Below are positions 25,462 through 34,201 of a stretch of 64,000 nucleotides of DNA, one piece after another. This stretch comes from an uncultured Bacilli bacterium (lineage in GTDB: Bacteria > Bacillota_I > Bacilli_A > RF39 > UBA660): the NCBI GenBank assembly GCA_949505625.1, contig CATBQD010000002.1:93650-157649 (forward strand), read 5' to 3'. Position 1 is the stretch's first letter, and each line of letters starts with the position of its first letter. The notes beneath the pieces are model-generated. The model saw only the letters and a list, made by a program, of their open reading frames with translations, was not told the DNA's origin and ran no database searches. The translations under genes were made by a program, and so were the position numbers.

Positions 25462-25866
25462 ATGAAAGCAATAACCATAAAACAACCTTGGGCAACATTA
25501 ATAGCAGAAGGCTATAAAAAGTATGAATTTAGGACTTGGAGAACAAAATATCGTGGGGAAATACTCATTCATGCTGGTAAGGGAATTGATAAAAAAGCAG
25601 TGGAGAGATTTAAACATTTGAATTTAAATTATCCAATTGGTCAAATCATTGCTAAAGCGGACCTTACGGATTGTGTTAAAGTAGATGATAGATTAAGAGA
25701 AGAATTAAAAAAGATTGATTCTATTGTATATAAAGGGGTTATTGATAAAACTTCTAATGATTGGGATGGATATGGATTTCAATTAGAAAATGTTCAAAAA
25801 ATAAAACCAATTGAAATAAATGGCAAATTAAGCTTATGGGATTATGATGGTGATTTAGAAATATGA
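25462..25866 (+). CDS. ASCH-domain protein
   Basis: Protein of 134 residues that starts MKAITIKQPWATLIAEG and continues with YEFRTWRTKYRGEILIHAGKG, the signature of the ASCH domain (PUA-like, RNA-binding or RNA-processing). I chose the ATG at 25462 because AGGTGA lies five bases before it; the upstream GTG overlaps that site. It overlaps the next gene by four bases and heads a three-gene unit of RNA-linked proteins. Confidence 0.85.
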   Translation: MKAITIKQPWATLIAEGYKKYEFRTWRTKYRGEILIHAGKGIDKKAVERFKHLNLNYPIGQIIAKADLTDCVKVDDRLREELKKIDSIVYKGVIDKTSNDWDGYGFQLENVQKIKPIEINGKLSLWDYDGDLEI

Positions 25867-26516
25867 TAATAGAAGAAGAAATTTTTGAAACTGCACATTA
25901 TGAAGAAACTAAACTTTTAAATTATGGATTTAAGAAACAAAAGCAAAATTTCTATTATGAAACTACAATTTATAATGGAGAATTTTCTGTAGAGATTACT
26001 ATCACTGAAGCAGGAAAAGTAAATGGTAGAATGATAGAGTGTTGTTCTAATGAAGAATTCTTTAATTTTAGATTGAATACAGATGGTGCTTTTCTAAATA
26101 GTTTAAAAGAAGAATATATAAAATTATTAGAGGATATTAAAGAAAATTGCTTTCAATATACAAAGAAGAAAAATTATTGGGTTGTTCCTGCTAGTGTAAC
26201 TAGATATGATGTCATATCGCATTTTGAAAATTATGATACAATTACTTGGAGACAAAGAGCAGATATAAAGTTACAGGATATCGTTTATATTTATATTGGC
26301 AGTCCAATTTCTTCTATTATGTTTCAGTGTGAAGCAATAAAAGTAAATTTTGTAGGAGAACATCAAAATACGATGGAATTAAAATTAATAGAAAAATATG
26401 AAGCTGGTATTTATTCGTTAGAAAAACTTAAAAACTATGATTTGAGAGCAATTAGAGGTACTAGAAGAATGCCAGAAAAAGCTTTAGATTTTTTAAATAG
26501 AAAAGAGGAAAAATAA
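25863..26516 (+). CDS. YjbR/MmcQ-like domain plus EVE-like PUA domain protein
   Basis: Protein of 217 residues. The first ~105 residues (LLNYGFKKQKQNFYYE through SLKEEYIKLLEDIKENCF) resemble the MmcQ/YjbR DNA-binding-like family. From about 107, YWVVPASVTRYDVISHF, TITWRQRADIKLQDIVYIYIG and FQCEAIKV match the EVE domain, a PUA relative that reads modified bases. Overlaps with the genes on both sides show tight coupling. Binding of a modified nucleic acid is the expected role, but the ligand is unknown. Confidence 0.7.
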   Translation: MIIEEEIFETAHYEETKLLNYGFKKQKQNFYYETTIYNGEFSVEITITEAGKVNGRMIECCSNEEFFNFRLNTDGAFLNSLKEEYIKLLEDIKENCFQYTKKKNYWVVPASVTRYDVISHFENYDTITWRQRADIKLQDIVYIYIGSPISSIMFQCEAIKVNFVGEHQNTMELKLIEKYEAGIYSLEKLKNYDLRAIRGTRRMPEKALDFLNRKEEK

Positions 26517-26905
26517 TGGAACAAGAAATGAATGAAATAAATGTAGAAACAGAACCTTTATTTGAGGAATATGTTGATTTTGAAACTTTTAGCAAGTCTG
26601 ATTTTAGGGCTGTTAAAATTAAGGATTGTAAAGCTGTCTTAAAAAGTAAAAAATTATTAGAATTTACTTTAGATGATGGGACAGGAATCGATAGAACAAT
26701 TTTAAGTGGGATTCATGCTTTTTATGAGCCAGAAGAATTAATTGGAAAAACGGCGATTGCCATTTTAAACTTGCCACCTAGAAATATGATGGGAATTGAT
26801 TCTTGTGGAATGCTGATTTCTGCTGTTCATAGTGAAAATGGAGAAGAAAAACTACATCTTCTTTTGGTAGATGATAGTATTCCAGCAGGTGCAAAATTAT
26901 ATTAA
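26516..26905 (+). CDS. tRNA-binding OB-fold protein (MetRS C-terminal/CsaA-like)
   Basis: Protein of 129 residues. FETFSKSDFRAVKIKDCKAV, LLEFTLDDGTG, RTILSGI, YEPEELIGKTAIAILNLPPRNMMGIDSCGMLISAV follow the EMAP/Trbp111-type tRNA-binding OB fold found at the C-terminus of methionyl-tRNA synthetases and in CsaA. It binds tRNA rather than catalysing. Its ATG overlaps the previous stop codon (TAATG). Confidence 0.85.
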   Translation: MEQEMNEINVETEPLFEEYVDFETFSKSDFRAVKIKDCKAVLKSKKLLEFTLDDGTGIDRTILSGIHAFYEPEELIGKTAIAILNLPPRNMMGIDSCGMLISAVHSENGEEKLHLLLVDDSIPAGAKLY

Positions 26906-27009
26906 ATAGATATAAGCTTTGATAAGAAATTATGAAAGCTTATTTTATATTACAATATTGTAATATAGAAAAAATGAGTTTGTGCTATAATAAAAAAAGA
27001 GGGGATATG

Positions 27010-27681
27010 ATGAAAAAAATACTCATTGTAGAAGATGATGAATCAATTAGAATAGAGTTGTCAGAATTGTTACAAGCATCTGGATATGAGCCAGTAATGG
27101 TTACAGATTTTGAAAATGTAGAGACTGAAATTCTAAAAAAAAATCCAGATTTAATTTTATTAGATATTAATATTCCTTATGTTAATGGTGAAATATTGCT
27201 TCAAAAAATTAGAAAAAATATGGATACACCTGTTATTATGGTAACCAGTAAAAATACAGAAGCAGATGAATTATTATCTATGATGTATGGAGCAGATGAT
27301 TATATTACAAAGCCATATAATCCTAATATTTTATTGTTTCGTATTGCCAATATTTTTAAAAGGCAAAATAAAAATGAAGAGGTTTTTTCCTATTTTGATA
27401 TTGATATTGATAAAGAGCGTGGAATTTTAAGAAAAAATGGAGTAGAGGTATTTCTTACTAAAAATGAGATGCTGATTTTCTCTTACTTAGTGATGCATAA
27501 AAATGAAATTGTCACTAGAGATGAATTGATGACTACATTATGGGATAGTGCTTTTTATATTAATGATAATGCTCTTACAGTAAACATTAGTAGATTAAGA
27601 GCAAAATTAAAAGAAATTGGATATGAAAATGCAATTGAGACTAGAAAAGGTTATGGGTATATCTTACATGAAATTTTCTAA
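27010..27681 (+). CDS. yxdJ: OmpR-family response regulator (BceR/YxdJ-like)
   Basis: Protein of 223 residues with a receiver domain (acidic pair E8-D9-D10, phosphoacceptor D52 in LILLDINIP) and a winged-helix C-terminus (ELMTTLWDSAFYINDNALTVNISRLRAKL). I set the start at 27010, five bases after AGAGGGG, because the TATAAT at 26996-27001 excludes earlier starts; 27007 is nearly as likely. It forms a unit with the histidine kinase that overlaps its end. The probable target is the TTACA-N4-TGTAA site before the downstream ABC genes. Confidence 0.88.
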   Translation: MKKILIVEDDESIRIELSELLQASGYEPVMVTDFENVETEILKKNPDLILLDINIPYVNGEILLQKIRKNMDTPVIMVTSKNTEADELLSMMYGADDYITKPYNPNILLFRIANIFKRQNKNEEVFSYFDIDIDKERGILRKNGVEVFLTKNEMLIFSYLVMHKNEIVTRDELMTTLWDSAFYINDNALTVNISRLRAKLKEIGYENAIETRKGYGYILHEIF

Positions 27682-28687
27682 TTATGTAAAAGATAAATGG
27701 TATGCTATCCTTTTATATTTCTTTTTTACGTTTCTTTTTCTTTTATTATTTTTTGCTTTTAAATTAAAAATGCAGTTAATTGTTATATTTTTAACTTTAT
27801 ATTTTCTCTTTTTTTCTCTTTTATTATTGATTGATTTTTTTAGAAAAAAATCTTTTTATCAGAAGCTTTTGTTCCAAATAAAAGAATTAGACCAAAGTTA
27901 TCTCATTACAGAACTATTAGAAGAACCAAATTTTTATGAAGGAAAACTTTTTTATCAAGCACTTTATGAAATTAATAAATCGATGATAGAAAATATTAAA
28001 AACTATGAATATCAAACTAATGATTTTAAAGAGTATATTGAAATGTGGATTCATGAAGTGAAAATCCCAATTTCTAGTTTGGTTTTAATGGCTCATAATC
28101 ATAAAGAAAAGTTTCCTGTGAAGGCAACAGAACAAATGAAAAGAATAGAAGATTATGTAGAACAAATCCTTTATTATGTAAGGAGTGAAAATGCTCATAA
28201 AGATTATTTAATTAACGAAGTATCTTTGGAAAAAGTAATTGCATCAGTAGCACTTAGAAATAAAGATGATTTATTAGAAAATCATATTGATTTTATTGTA
28301 TCTTGCCATGGAGAAACCGTATTAACAGATTCAAAATGGCTAGAATTTATATGTAATCAAATTATTAATAACAGTATTAAATATAAGGATGAAAAAAAAG
28401 AATCTTATATTAAAATAACGGTTAAGAAAGAAAAACAAAATACCATATTAGAAATAGAAGATAATGGAATAGGAATACCAAAAACAGATATAAAAAGAGT
28501 ATTTGATAAATCATTTACTGGATATAATGGAAGAATCAAAAAACATTCTACTGGAATGGGCTTGTTTATTGCAAAAAAATTATGTAAGAAGCTTGGGTCC
28601 AAAATAGAAATTGAGTCGATTCAAAATGTTTATGCAAAGGTTTCTATTTTCTTTTATGAGAATACTTATTATGATGTTTTAAAGTAA
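27668..28687 (+). CDS. yxdK: Intramembrane-sensing histidine kinase (BceS/YxdK-like)
   Basis: Protein of 339 residues. Two membrane helices (about 12-31 and 36-56) are separated by only a few residues, so there is no extracellular sensor. The H-box is EYIEMWIHEVKIPISS (H129), and the ATPase boxes are NQIINNSIKY and EDNGIGIPKTDIKRVFDKSFTGYNG. This architecture is diagnostic of BceS-like kinases that sense peptide antibiotics through their partner ABC transporter. The start lies 14 bases inside the regulator gene. Confidence 0.9.
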   Translation: MKFSNYVKDKWYAILLYFFFTFLFLLLFFAFKLKMQLIVIFLTLYFLFFSLLLLIDFFRKKSFYQKLLFQIKELDQSYLITELLEEPNFYEGKLFYQALYEINKSMIENIKNYEYQTNDFKEYIEMWIHEVKIPISSLVLMAHNHKEKFPVKATEQMKRIEDYVEQILYYVRSENAHKDYLINEVSLEKVIASVALRNKDDLLENHIDFIVSCHGETVLTDSKWLEFICNQIINNSIKYKDEKKESYIKITVKKEKQNTILEIEDNGIGIPKTDIKRVFDKSFTGYNGRIKKHSTGMGLFIAKKLCKKLGSKIEIESIQNVYAKVSIFFYENTYYDVLK

Positions 28688-28689
28688 CC

Positions 28690-28703
28690 TTACAGTTTTG
28701 TAA
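28690..28703 (+). promoter_or_regulatory. Bce-type response regulator binding site
   Basis: TTACA-GTTT-TGTAA is an exact match to the TNACA-N4-TGTAA motif described for BceR-like regulators. It lies 72 bases before the transporter ATP-binding gene. With the flanking ACC/GGT it also forms a hairpin followed by five T, so the same DNA could act as a terminator of the kinase transcript. Confidence 0.75.
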
Positions 28704-28774
28704 GGTTTTTGTAAGGGAAAACAAACGACAAAAATAATGATTTACTTTATGATGTTTATGAAAGGAGTTATATT

Positions 28775-29542
28775 ATGGAACCAATTTTAAAAATTGATAA
28801 AATTGAAAAATATTATGGTAGTAGGTCGTCTCTGACAAAAGCGATAGATAATTTATCTTTTACTGTAGAAAAGGGAGAATTTGTAGCGATTATGGGAGCT
28901 AGTGGAAGTGGAAAAACAACCCTTCTTAATTGTATTTCTACAATTGATAGAGTGACTAGTGGACATATTTATGTTGGAGGAGAGGACATTACAAAATTAA
29001 AAGGTTCTTCTTTAAATCGTTTTAGAAGAGAGGAATTAGGATTTATTTTTCAAGATTTTAATTTGTTAGATACTTTAACAGCTTATGAGAACATTGCTTT
29101 AGCGCTTTCTATTCAAAATATAAAGACAAATGAAATAGAAGCGCGTATTAAAAAAGTCGCAGAAGAATTAGATATTAAAAGTGTTTTAAACAAATATCCT
29201 TATCAAATGAGTGGTGGACAAAAACAACGTGTAGCTTCTGCTAGAGCGATTATTACAAATCCAAAATTAATTTTGGCAGATGAACCAACAGGAGCACTTG
29301 ATTCAAAATCTTCTAAAATGTTACTAGAAAGATTTAATCATTTGAATGATGCTTTAGATGCAACGATTTTAATGGTTACTCACGATGCCTTCACAGCTAG
29401 TTATGCGAAAAGAGTTATTTTTATTAAAGATGGTAAAGTATTTAATGAGTTTGAACGAGGAAATGATTCTAGAAAAGAATTCTTTGATAAGATCATTGAT
29501 GTTGTAACACTTCTAGGAGGAGATTTAAATGATGCTCTTTAA
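28775..29542 (+). CDS. yxdL: Bce-type ABC transporter ATP-binding protein
   Basis: Protein of 255 residues with Walker [10 protein letters not shown] (41-49), Q-loop [16 protein letters not shown], signature MSGGQKQR, Walker [13 protein letters not shown] and a switch His in VTHDAF. The family pairs with FtsX-like permeases that remove antimicrobial peptides. AAAGGAG precedes the ATG. It overlaps the permease gene by 14 bases. Confidence 0.92.
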   Translation: MEPILKIDKIEKYYGSRSSLTKAIDNLSFTVEKGEFVAIMGASGSGKTTLLNCISTIDRVTSGHIYVGGEDITKLKGSSLNRFRREELGFIFQDFNLLDTLTAYENIALALSIQNIKTNEIEARIKKVAEELDIKSVLNKYPYQMSGGQKQRVASARAIITNPKLILADEPTGALDSKSSKMLLERFNHLNDALDATILMVTHDAFTASYAKRVIFIKDGKVFNEFERGNDSRKEFFDKIIDVVTLLGGDLNDAL

Positions 29543-31580
29543 ACTATCTATTAAAAATATTAAAAAAAGTTTTAAAGATTACGCTATTTATTTTTTTACA
29601 TTAATTCTTGGAGTAGCAATTTTTTATGTTTTTAATGCTATTGATAGTCAAACTGTATTGTTAGATGTAACAAGAGATACTAGAGAACTTATTAAGCTGA
29701 TGACAAATATGCTATCTGGAGTAAGTGTCTTTGTTTCCTTTATTTTAGGATTTTTGATTATTTATGCATCCAGGTTTTTAATCAAACGACGAAATAAAGA
29801 ATTTGGAATTTATTTAACACTTGGAATGAGCAAACGAAAAATTTCGATGATTTTATTTTTTGAAACCTTCTTAATAGGTTTACTTTCTTTAGTAGTTGGA
29901 TTAGGATTAGGCGTTTTGATTTCACAATTTATGAGTTTATTAGTAGCGAATATGTTTGAAGCTGATTTAACAGAATTTGCGTTTACATTTTCGAGTAGTG
30001 CTTGTATAAAAACATTCATTTATTTTGGGATTATGTATTTTATGGTTATGATTTTTAATACAATCAATGTTAGTAAATGTAGGTTAATTGACTTGTTACA
30101 TGGAAGCAAAAAAAGTGAAAAAGTCAAATTAAAAAATCCAATTTTTTGTACTATTTTATTTATCATAAGTGCTTGTATGTTAGGATATGCTTATTATTTA
30201 GTGACTGTTGGATTCGAAGAATTATCCAATGCATCAGATATATTCATTCCTATTATTTTAGGGACTATCTCTACCTTTTTGATATTTTGGTCATTATCAG
30301 GTCTTATTTTAACGCTTGTAACAAGAATAAAGAGATTTTATTATAAAGCACTGAATAGTTTTACATTAAGACAAATTAGTAGCAAAATTAATACAACAGT
30401 ATTTTCAATGTCCGTTATTTGTTTAATGTTATTTATTACGATTTGTGTATTGTCATCTGCATTATCAATCAAGAATTCGATGACAGCAAATTTAAAAACA
30501 TTAGTACCAATTGATGTACAGTTTACAAAAACGCGTTATTTAAATGACGGACAAGTAGAACAGAATGTAGTAGATGATTCAAAAATCACAATACATGAAA
30601 CATTAAAACTTCTAGAATTTGATATGGAAACGAATTTAAAAGATGTTGTAGAATTAGACCTTTATGATACTGGATTGACATTTAAAGATACACTTGGAAA
30701 TTATTATAATGAGGCTTCAAAAAAATATCCATTTATGACATTTGATACCAAAGAAGATTTTATAAAGCTTAGTGATTATAATCGTTTAGCCCGTCTTTAC
30801 GGATTAGAAGAATATACATTAGAAAGTAATGAATATATTGCAGTTGCTGATTATAAGGAACTTGCAACAATTAGAAATGAAGCCTTAAAAAGAAATGTTC
30901 CAATTATGATTGAAAATGAAAAATATTATCCAAAATATGCGGAATGTAAAAATGGATTTTTATTTATAAATAGTACTCATTCAAATTCTGGATTCTTTAT
31001 TGTTCCAGATGAAGCATTAGTAAATAAAGCAATATCCATTAGTATGATGAGTGCAAATTATAAAGCAAATGATGAAATAGAAAAAAACAAAATAGAAGAG
31101 CGTATTGCAGTAGACTTAGAAAATCATCCTTACGTTAATTCAACAACGTTAAAAGGAATAACGAAGATAAAGTTGTATGAAACGAGTGTTGGTTTAGGAG
31201 CAATGGTAACTTTTATTGGGCTTTATTTAGGGATTATCTTTTTAATGAGCAGTGCTGCTATATTAGCGCTTAAAGAATTGTCAGAAAGTACTGATAATAA
31301 AGAACGTTTTAGAGTGTTAAGAAAAATTGGAACAGATGAGAAAATGCTTCATCAAGCATTATTTAGACAAATTGGAATTTTCTTCTTATTTCCTCTATTA
31401 ATTGCGATCATTCATTCTATTTTTGGAATCTTATTTTGTAATCGTCTTTTAGCTGTATTTGGGGATGATGAGTTATTACCATCTATTATTATGACCGCAT
31501 TTTTTATTGTTTCTATTTATGGCGGTTATTTCTTACTCACTTATTTTTGTAGTAAAAACATTATTCGTGAAAAGATATGA
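29529..31580 (+). CDS. yxdM: Bce-type ABC transporter permease
   Basis: Protein of 683 residues. About ten membrane helices are arranged with the typical large extracellular domain (about residues 330-550) between helices 7 and 8, and FtsX-like segments lie near FLIIYASRFLIKRRNKEFGIYLTLGMSKRK. Bce-type permeases both sense and detoxify cell-wall-active or cationic peptides and signal to the kinase. AGGAGG lies just before the ATG. Confidence 0.9.
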   Translation: MMLFKLSIKNIKKSFKDYAIYFFTLILGVAIFYVFNAIDSQTVLLDVTRDTRELIKLMTNMLSGVSVFVSFILGFLIIYASRFLIKRRNKEFGIYLTLGMSKRKISMILFFETFLIGLLSLVVGLGLGVLISQFMSLLVANMFEADLTEFAFTFSSSACIKTFIYFGIMYFMVMIFNTINVSKCRLIDLLHGSKKSEKVKLKNPIFCTILFIISACMLGYAYYLVTVGFEELSNASDIFIPIILGTISTFLIFWSLSGLILTLVTRIKRFYYKALNSFTLRQISSKINTTVFSMSVICLMLFITICVLSSALSIKNSMTANLKTLVPIDVQFTKTRYLNDGQVEQNVVDDSKITIHETLKLLEFDMETNLKDVVELDLYDTGLTFKDTLGNYYNEASKKYPFMTFDTKEDFIKLSDYNRLARLYGLEEYTLESNEYIAVADYKELATIRNEALKRNVPIMIENEKYYPKYAECKNGFLFINSTHSNSGFFIVPDEALVNKAISISMMSANYKANDEIEKNKIEERIAVDLENHPYVNSTTLKGITKIKLYETSVGLGAMVTFIGLYLGIIFLMSSAAILALKELSESTDNKERFRVLRKIGTDEKMLHQALFRQIGIFFLFPLLIAIIHSIFGILFCNRLLAVFGDDELLPSIIMTAFFIVSIYGGYFLLTYFCSKNIIREKI

Positions 31581-31705
31581 TGTTGATGCGTTTTGATAGA
31601 ATTATGAAAGTAATAGAAGATTTTTGGTTACCAGTTTTAAGCCCTCTTGTACTATTATTTTTATTGTTTTTAGTAATTGCTGAATTTAGAAAGAAAAGGA
31701 AGTGA
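31577..31705 (+). CDS. 42-residue single-pass membrane peptide in the Bce-like operon
   Basis: A short frame begins with ATG overlapping the permease stop (ATGA) and ends five bases before the yxeA start. It encodes a charged N-terminus (MRFDRIMKVIEDFW), one hydrophobic helix (PVLSPLVLLFLLFLVIA) and a basic tail (EFRKKRK). The start could also be the ATG at 31586. Its position between permease and yxeA, the coupling overlaps and the clean membrane profile argue for a real small protein, perhaps a transporter or kinase modulator. No recognisable family. Confidence 0.6.
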   Translation: MMLMRFDRIMKVIEDFWLPVLSPLVLLFLLFLVIAEFRKKRK

Positions 31706-31709
31706 GATA

Positions 31710-32048
31710 ATGGAAAGTATTAAAGAAAAATTACCTATTATTATTGGAACTATTTTGTTTATAATACTTTGTGGTTGTGTGCTTTTCTATATGGAAAATT
31801 ATAATAAGATTTATTATACTAGAATTGATAATACAAAAATAGAAAAGTTATCAGCGAAAGAATATGAATATAAATTAGTAACCTATGATAAAAATGGAAA
31901 GAAAAAAGAATTAAAATTTAAAACCAGTAGAGAACTTAGAGAGACTGCGTTTTTAGAGTTAGAAGTTCGAATTATGGGAGTTCATTCTTGGAAGGAAGTA
32001 ACCTATGGAGATTTACCCAAAGAAGTTCAAAAAAAATATAGTAAATAA
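31710..32048 (+). CDS. yxeA: YxeA-family protein (DUF1093)
   Basis: Protein of 112 residues with an N-terminal membrane anchor (PIIIGTILFIILCGCVLFYM), then YYTRIDNTKIEKL, YEYKLVTYDKNGKKKELKFKTSRELRETAFLELEV and HSWKEVTYGDLPKEVQKKY, the DUF1093/YxeA pattern with an OB-like extracytoplasmic domain. In Bacillus subtilis yxeA also follows yxdLM, so synteny confirms the module. The start at 31710 follows AGGAAGTGAG. Confidence 0.87.
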   Translation: MESIKEKLPIIIGTILFIILCGCVLFYMENYNKIYYTRIDNTKIEKLSAKEYEYKLVTYDKNGKKKELKFKTSRELRETAFLELEVRIMGVHSWKEVTYGDLPKEVQKKYSK

Positions 32049-32076
32049 AAAAAATAGAGAAAATCTATCTTTTATA

Positions 32077-32106
32077 AAAAGGTTAACAAATATTTGCTAA
32101 CCTTTT
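32077..32106. terminator. Bidirectional terminator between yxeA and the ZIP gene
   Basis: AAAAGGTTA (32077-32085) pairs with TAACCTTTT (32098-32106), with further pairing inside. It lies between convergent genes. Confidence 0.85.
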
Positions 32107-32122
32107 ATTATGTCATTAAAAT

Positions 32123-32920
32123 TTATCCAAGCGCAATATCTAAAATCATCATAATGGAAAATCCAATTAAAGTAAATAATGCCATCAAATCTTTTTTTTG
32201 ATTGGTTTGACTTTCAGGAACTAATTCTTCAACGACAACATAAATCATAGCTCCAGCAGCAAAAGCAAGTAAAAAAGGTAAAAGAATACGTACTTTCATT
32301 ACTAAAATAGCGCCTATTACACCAGCAATTGGCTCTACAACTCCACTTAATTGTCCTACTAAGAAAGCCTTATTTCTAGTCATTCCGTCTCTTCTAAGTG
32401 GCATGCTTACAGCTGTTCCTTCTGGAAAGTTTTGAAGTCCAATTCCAAGTGCTAAAGTCCAAGCTGCAGCAAGTGTTGCTCCCTCTAGACCATAAATAAC
32501 AGAACCAAAAGCAACACCAACTGCCATTCCCTCTGGAATATTGTGTAAGGTAATAGAACTTACTAACATAATAGAACGTTTTCTATTAGATTTTTTATTG
32601 GATGACTTTTTGTCAAAAATATCATATAATTTATCTCCAATAAATAATAATAGTCCTCCACTAAAAAAGCCAATAAAAACAACTAACCAAGGAATTAAGT
32701 TTAAACTTTCAGACATAGAAATAGCAGGAGCAATCAGTGAGAAAAAAGATGCAGCGATCATAACACCAGCTGCGAATCCAAGCATTCCATCCATCACATT
32801 TTTATTAATTTTTTTGAAAAAGAAAACGAAAGCAGCACCAATTGCGGTAATACTCCAAGTGAATAAAGTTGCAAGTAGAGCTTGCCAAATGGGATTTAAA
32901 GATAGTATAAAATCAAACAT
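32123..32920 (-). CDS. ZIP-family metal transporter
   Basis: Protein of 265 residues with about eight membrane helices. SITLHNIPEGMAVG and GIGLQNFPEGTAVS are the paired metal-binding helices IV and V of GufA/ZupT-type ZIP transporters. A His-poor, Lys/Ser-rich loop (KKSSNKKSNRKR) lies between helices. It probably imports zinc or other divalent metals across the cell membrane. GGAGG precedes the ATG on the minus strand. Confidence 0.9.
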   Translation of the reverse strand: MFDFILSLNPIWQALLATLFTWSITAIGAAFVFFFKKINKNVMDGMLGFAAGVMIAASFFSLIAPAISMSESLNLIPWLVVFIGFFSGGLLLFIGDKLYDIFDKKSSNKKSNRKRSIMLVSSITLHNIPEGMAVGVAFGSVIYGLEGATLAAAWTLALGIGLQNFPEGTAVSMPLRRDGMTRNKAFLVGQLSGVVEPIAGVIGAILVMKVRILLPFLLAFAAGAMIYVVVEELVPESQTNQKKDLMALFTLIGFSIMMILDIALG

Positions 32921-33064
32921 AAGTAAACCTCCACTATTACTGTATTCTGAGGTTTGAAAAGGGAGTGGGCTATGTCAAGTGAAAGGAAATCAAAAGGAAA
33001 AAAACAAGAAAATCTTTTGGTTCTAAAAAAAGTAAGCTATAATATTAATATAGGAGTGATATTT

Positions 33065-33535
33065 ATGAAAAAAGTAATTCTTCTGTGTAGTTTGTTTGCT
33101 TTAATATCAGGATGTGGGAAGAAAACAATTTTAGAAGATGACTATGTTGTTAACACTATCGGAAAAATGAATTGTAATCATGAAGCAGAATTATATTATA
33201 GTGATGGTGAAAGAACTGTTTATTTAATGTGCTTAGAAGATGTATTTTTGATTGATAAAAATGGTGAGATGACGCTTCGAGAATTTTTAGAACATTATGA
33301 TACGGTTGAAATTCCAATGGATCGTTTTACATCTCCACTTTTAATAGAAGAACAATTATTTGATGGTGGAACTAGAATTTATAAAGATGACCCAGATAAA
33401 CAATATACAAGCGATGGAATTACAGTAGTAAAATGTCAGACAATGGAAAAAAACCAGGATTATTATATAGGCCCTAAAGACATGAAAGTAGAAGATATTA
33501 AAAATGGATATTGTGGAAAGGGAGGTTTGCAATGA
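33065..33535 (+). CDS. Lipoprotein of unknown function
   Basis: Protein of 156 residues with a lipoprotein signal peptide (MKKVILLCSLFALISGC, lipobox LISGC, C17). The mature part is acidic with Cys pairs and no family that I recognise. I set the start at 33065 (GGAGTGAT before it, TATAAT upstream) rather than at the earlier frame extension. Four-base overlap with the following zinc-ribbon gene. Confidence 0.72.
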   Translation: MKKVILLCSLFALISGCGKKTILEDDYVVNTIGKMNCNHEAELYYSDGERTVYLMCLEDVFLIDKNGEMTLREFLEHYDTVEIPMDRFTSPLLIEEQLFDGGTRIYKDDPDKQYTSDGITVVKCQTMEKNQDYYIGPKDMKVEDIKNGYCGKGGLQ

Positions 33536-33735
33536 GAAATTGTTTAAGATGTGAAAAAGAAATGATAGAAGATTTAGGTATAAAAGTAGAAGGCGCTGCA
33601 TATGGTATAAAGATAACAGAGCAAGGAATTTTAAATGGGAGTTTGGGAAAGGTAAAATGTGCAGTTTGTCCAGAATGTGGTTATATAGAACCTTATATAG
33701 AAGATACTTCTAAAATTAAAATAAATACAAAATAA
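33532..33735 (+). CDS. Small zinc-ribbon protein
   Basis: Protein of 67 residues: NCLRCEKEM and CAVCPECGYIE supply two Cys pairs of a treble-clef zinc ribbon. It is likely cytoplasmic; its role is unknown. GGGAGG precedes the ATG, and the gene overlaps the lipoprotein gene by four bases. Confidence 0.75.
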   Translation: MRNCLRCEKEMIEDLGIKVEGAAYGIKITEQGILNGSLGKVKCAVCPECGYIEPYIEDTSKIKINTK

Positions 33736-33748
33736 CTATTAAAAAAAT

Positions 33749-33777
33749 TGTAAGTTTATTATGGCTTACATTTTTTG
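33749..33777 (+). terminator. Terminator after the zinc-ribbon gene
   Basis: TGTAAG pairs with CTTACA, flanked by an A-run and followed by six T. Confidence 0.8.
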
Positions 33778-33828
33778 TTTGAAAGTAGTATATATTAGTA
33801 GAATTTCAGGGAAGAAATCTGTTTTTTC

Positions 33829-33857
33829 TTGACTTCATAATTTCTTTATTTTATACT
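33829..33857 (+). promoter_or_regulatory. Promoter of the 33884 gene pair
   Basis: TTGACT, a 17-base spacer and TATACT, 27 bases before the ATG. Confidence 0.75.
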
Positions 33858-33883
33858 TACTATAAGGAGTTAGGAGTGATACG

Positions 33884-34201
33884 ATGGAACAAGAAATTAT
33901 GAATAAAAAACAAGAATTAGAGGCTTGGCTTAGTGATCCACATGAACTAGGAACTAAACCATTTGAAATAAAATATGTAACGCAGTTTGAAGACGAAGAT
34001 GGAATTCATTGTACGATTTTTAAATTTCAAAAACATTTTTTAGGGAAGTGGTATTTGGGAATCGTAAGTGATTCAGGTACATTTAGTGAAATGAAGGAAT
34101 TTGATATGATGACTGCAACAGAAGATGCAAAAGAACTATTAGAAATGCTTAAAAATTATTGGAAAGAAAGAGCAAAAGAATTTAGTGAACAAGAATCATA
34201 A
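33884..34201 (+). CDS. Hypothetical protein (105 residues)
   Basis: An acidic, soluble protein with WLSDPHELGTKPFEIKYVTQFEDEDGIHC and FKFQKHFLGKWYLGIVSDSGTFSE. No known catalytic motif. It is preceded by a clear promoter and overlaps the DUF3267 gene, so the two are probably expressed together. Confidence 0.7.
   Translation: MEQEIMNKKQELEAWLSDPHELGTKPFEIKYVTQFEDEDGIHCTIFKFQKHFLGKWYLGIVSDSGTFSEMKEFDMMTATEDAKELLEMLKNYWKERAKEFSEQES

Noticed and set aside
10540-31580. Mycoplasma-type code (TGA as Trp) suggested by the AT-rich sequence
   Set aside because: TGA ends tcdA at 10544-10546 and the permease at 31578-31580, and conserved Trp positions use TGG.
32541-32957. Plus-strand frame of 138 residues opposite the ZIP gene
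   Set aside because: The minus-strand ZIP protein has family motifs over the same bases, and the plus frame has low-complexity, antisense-like composition.
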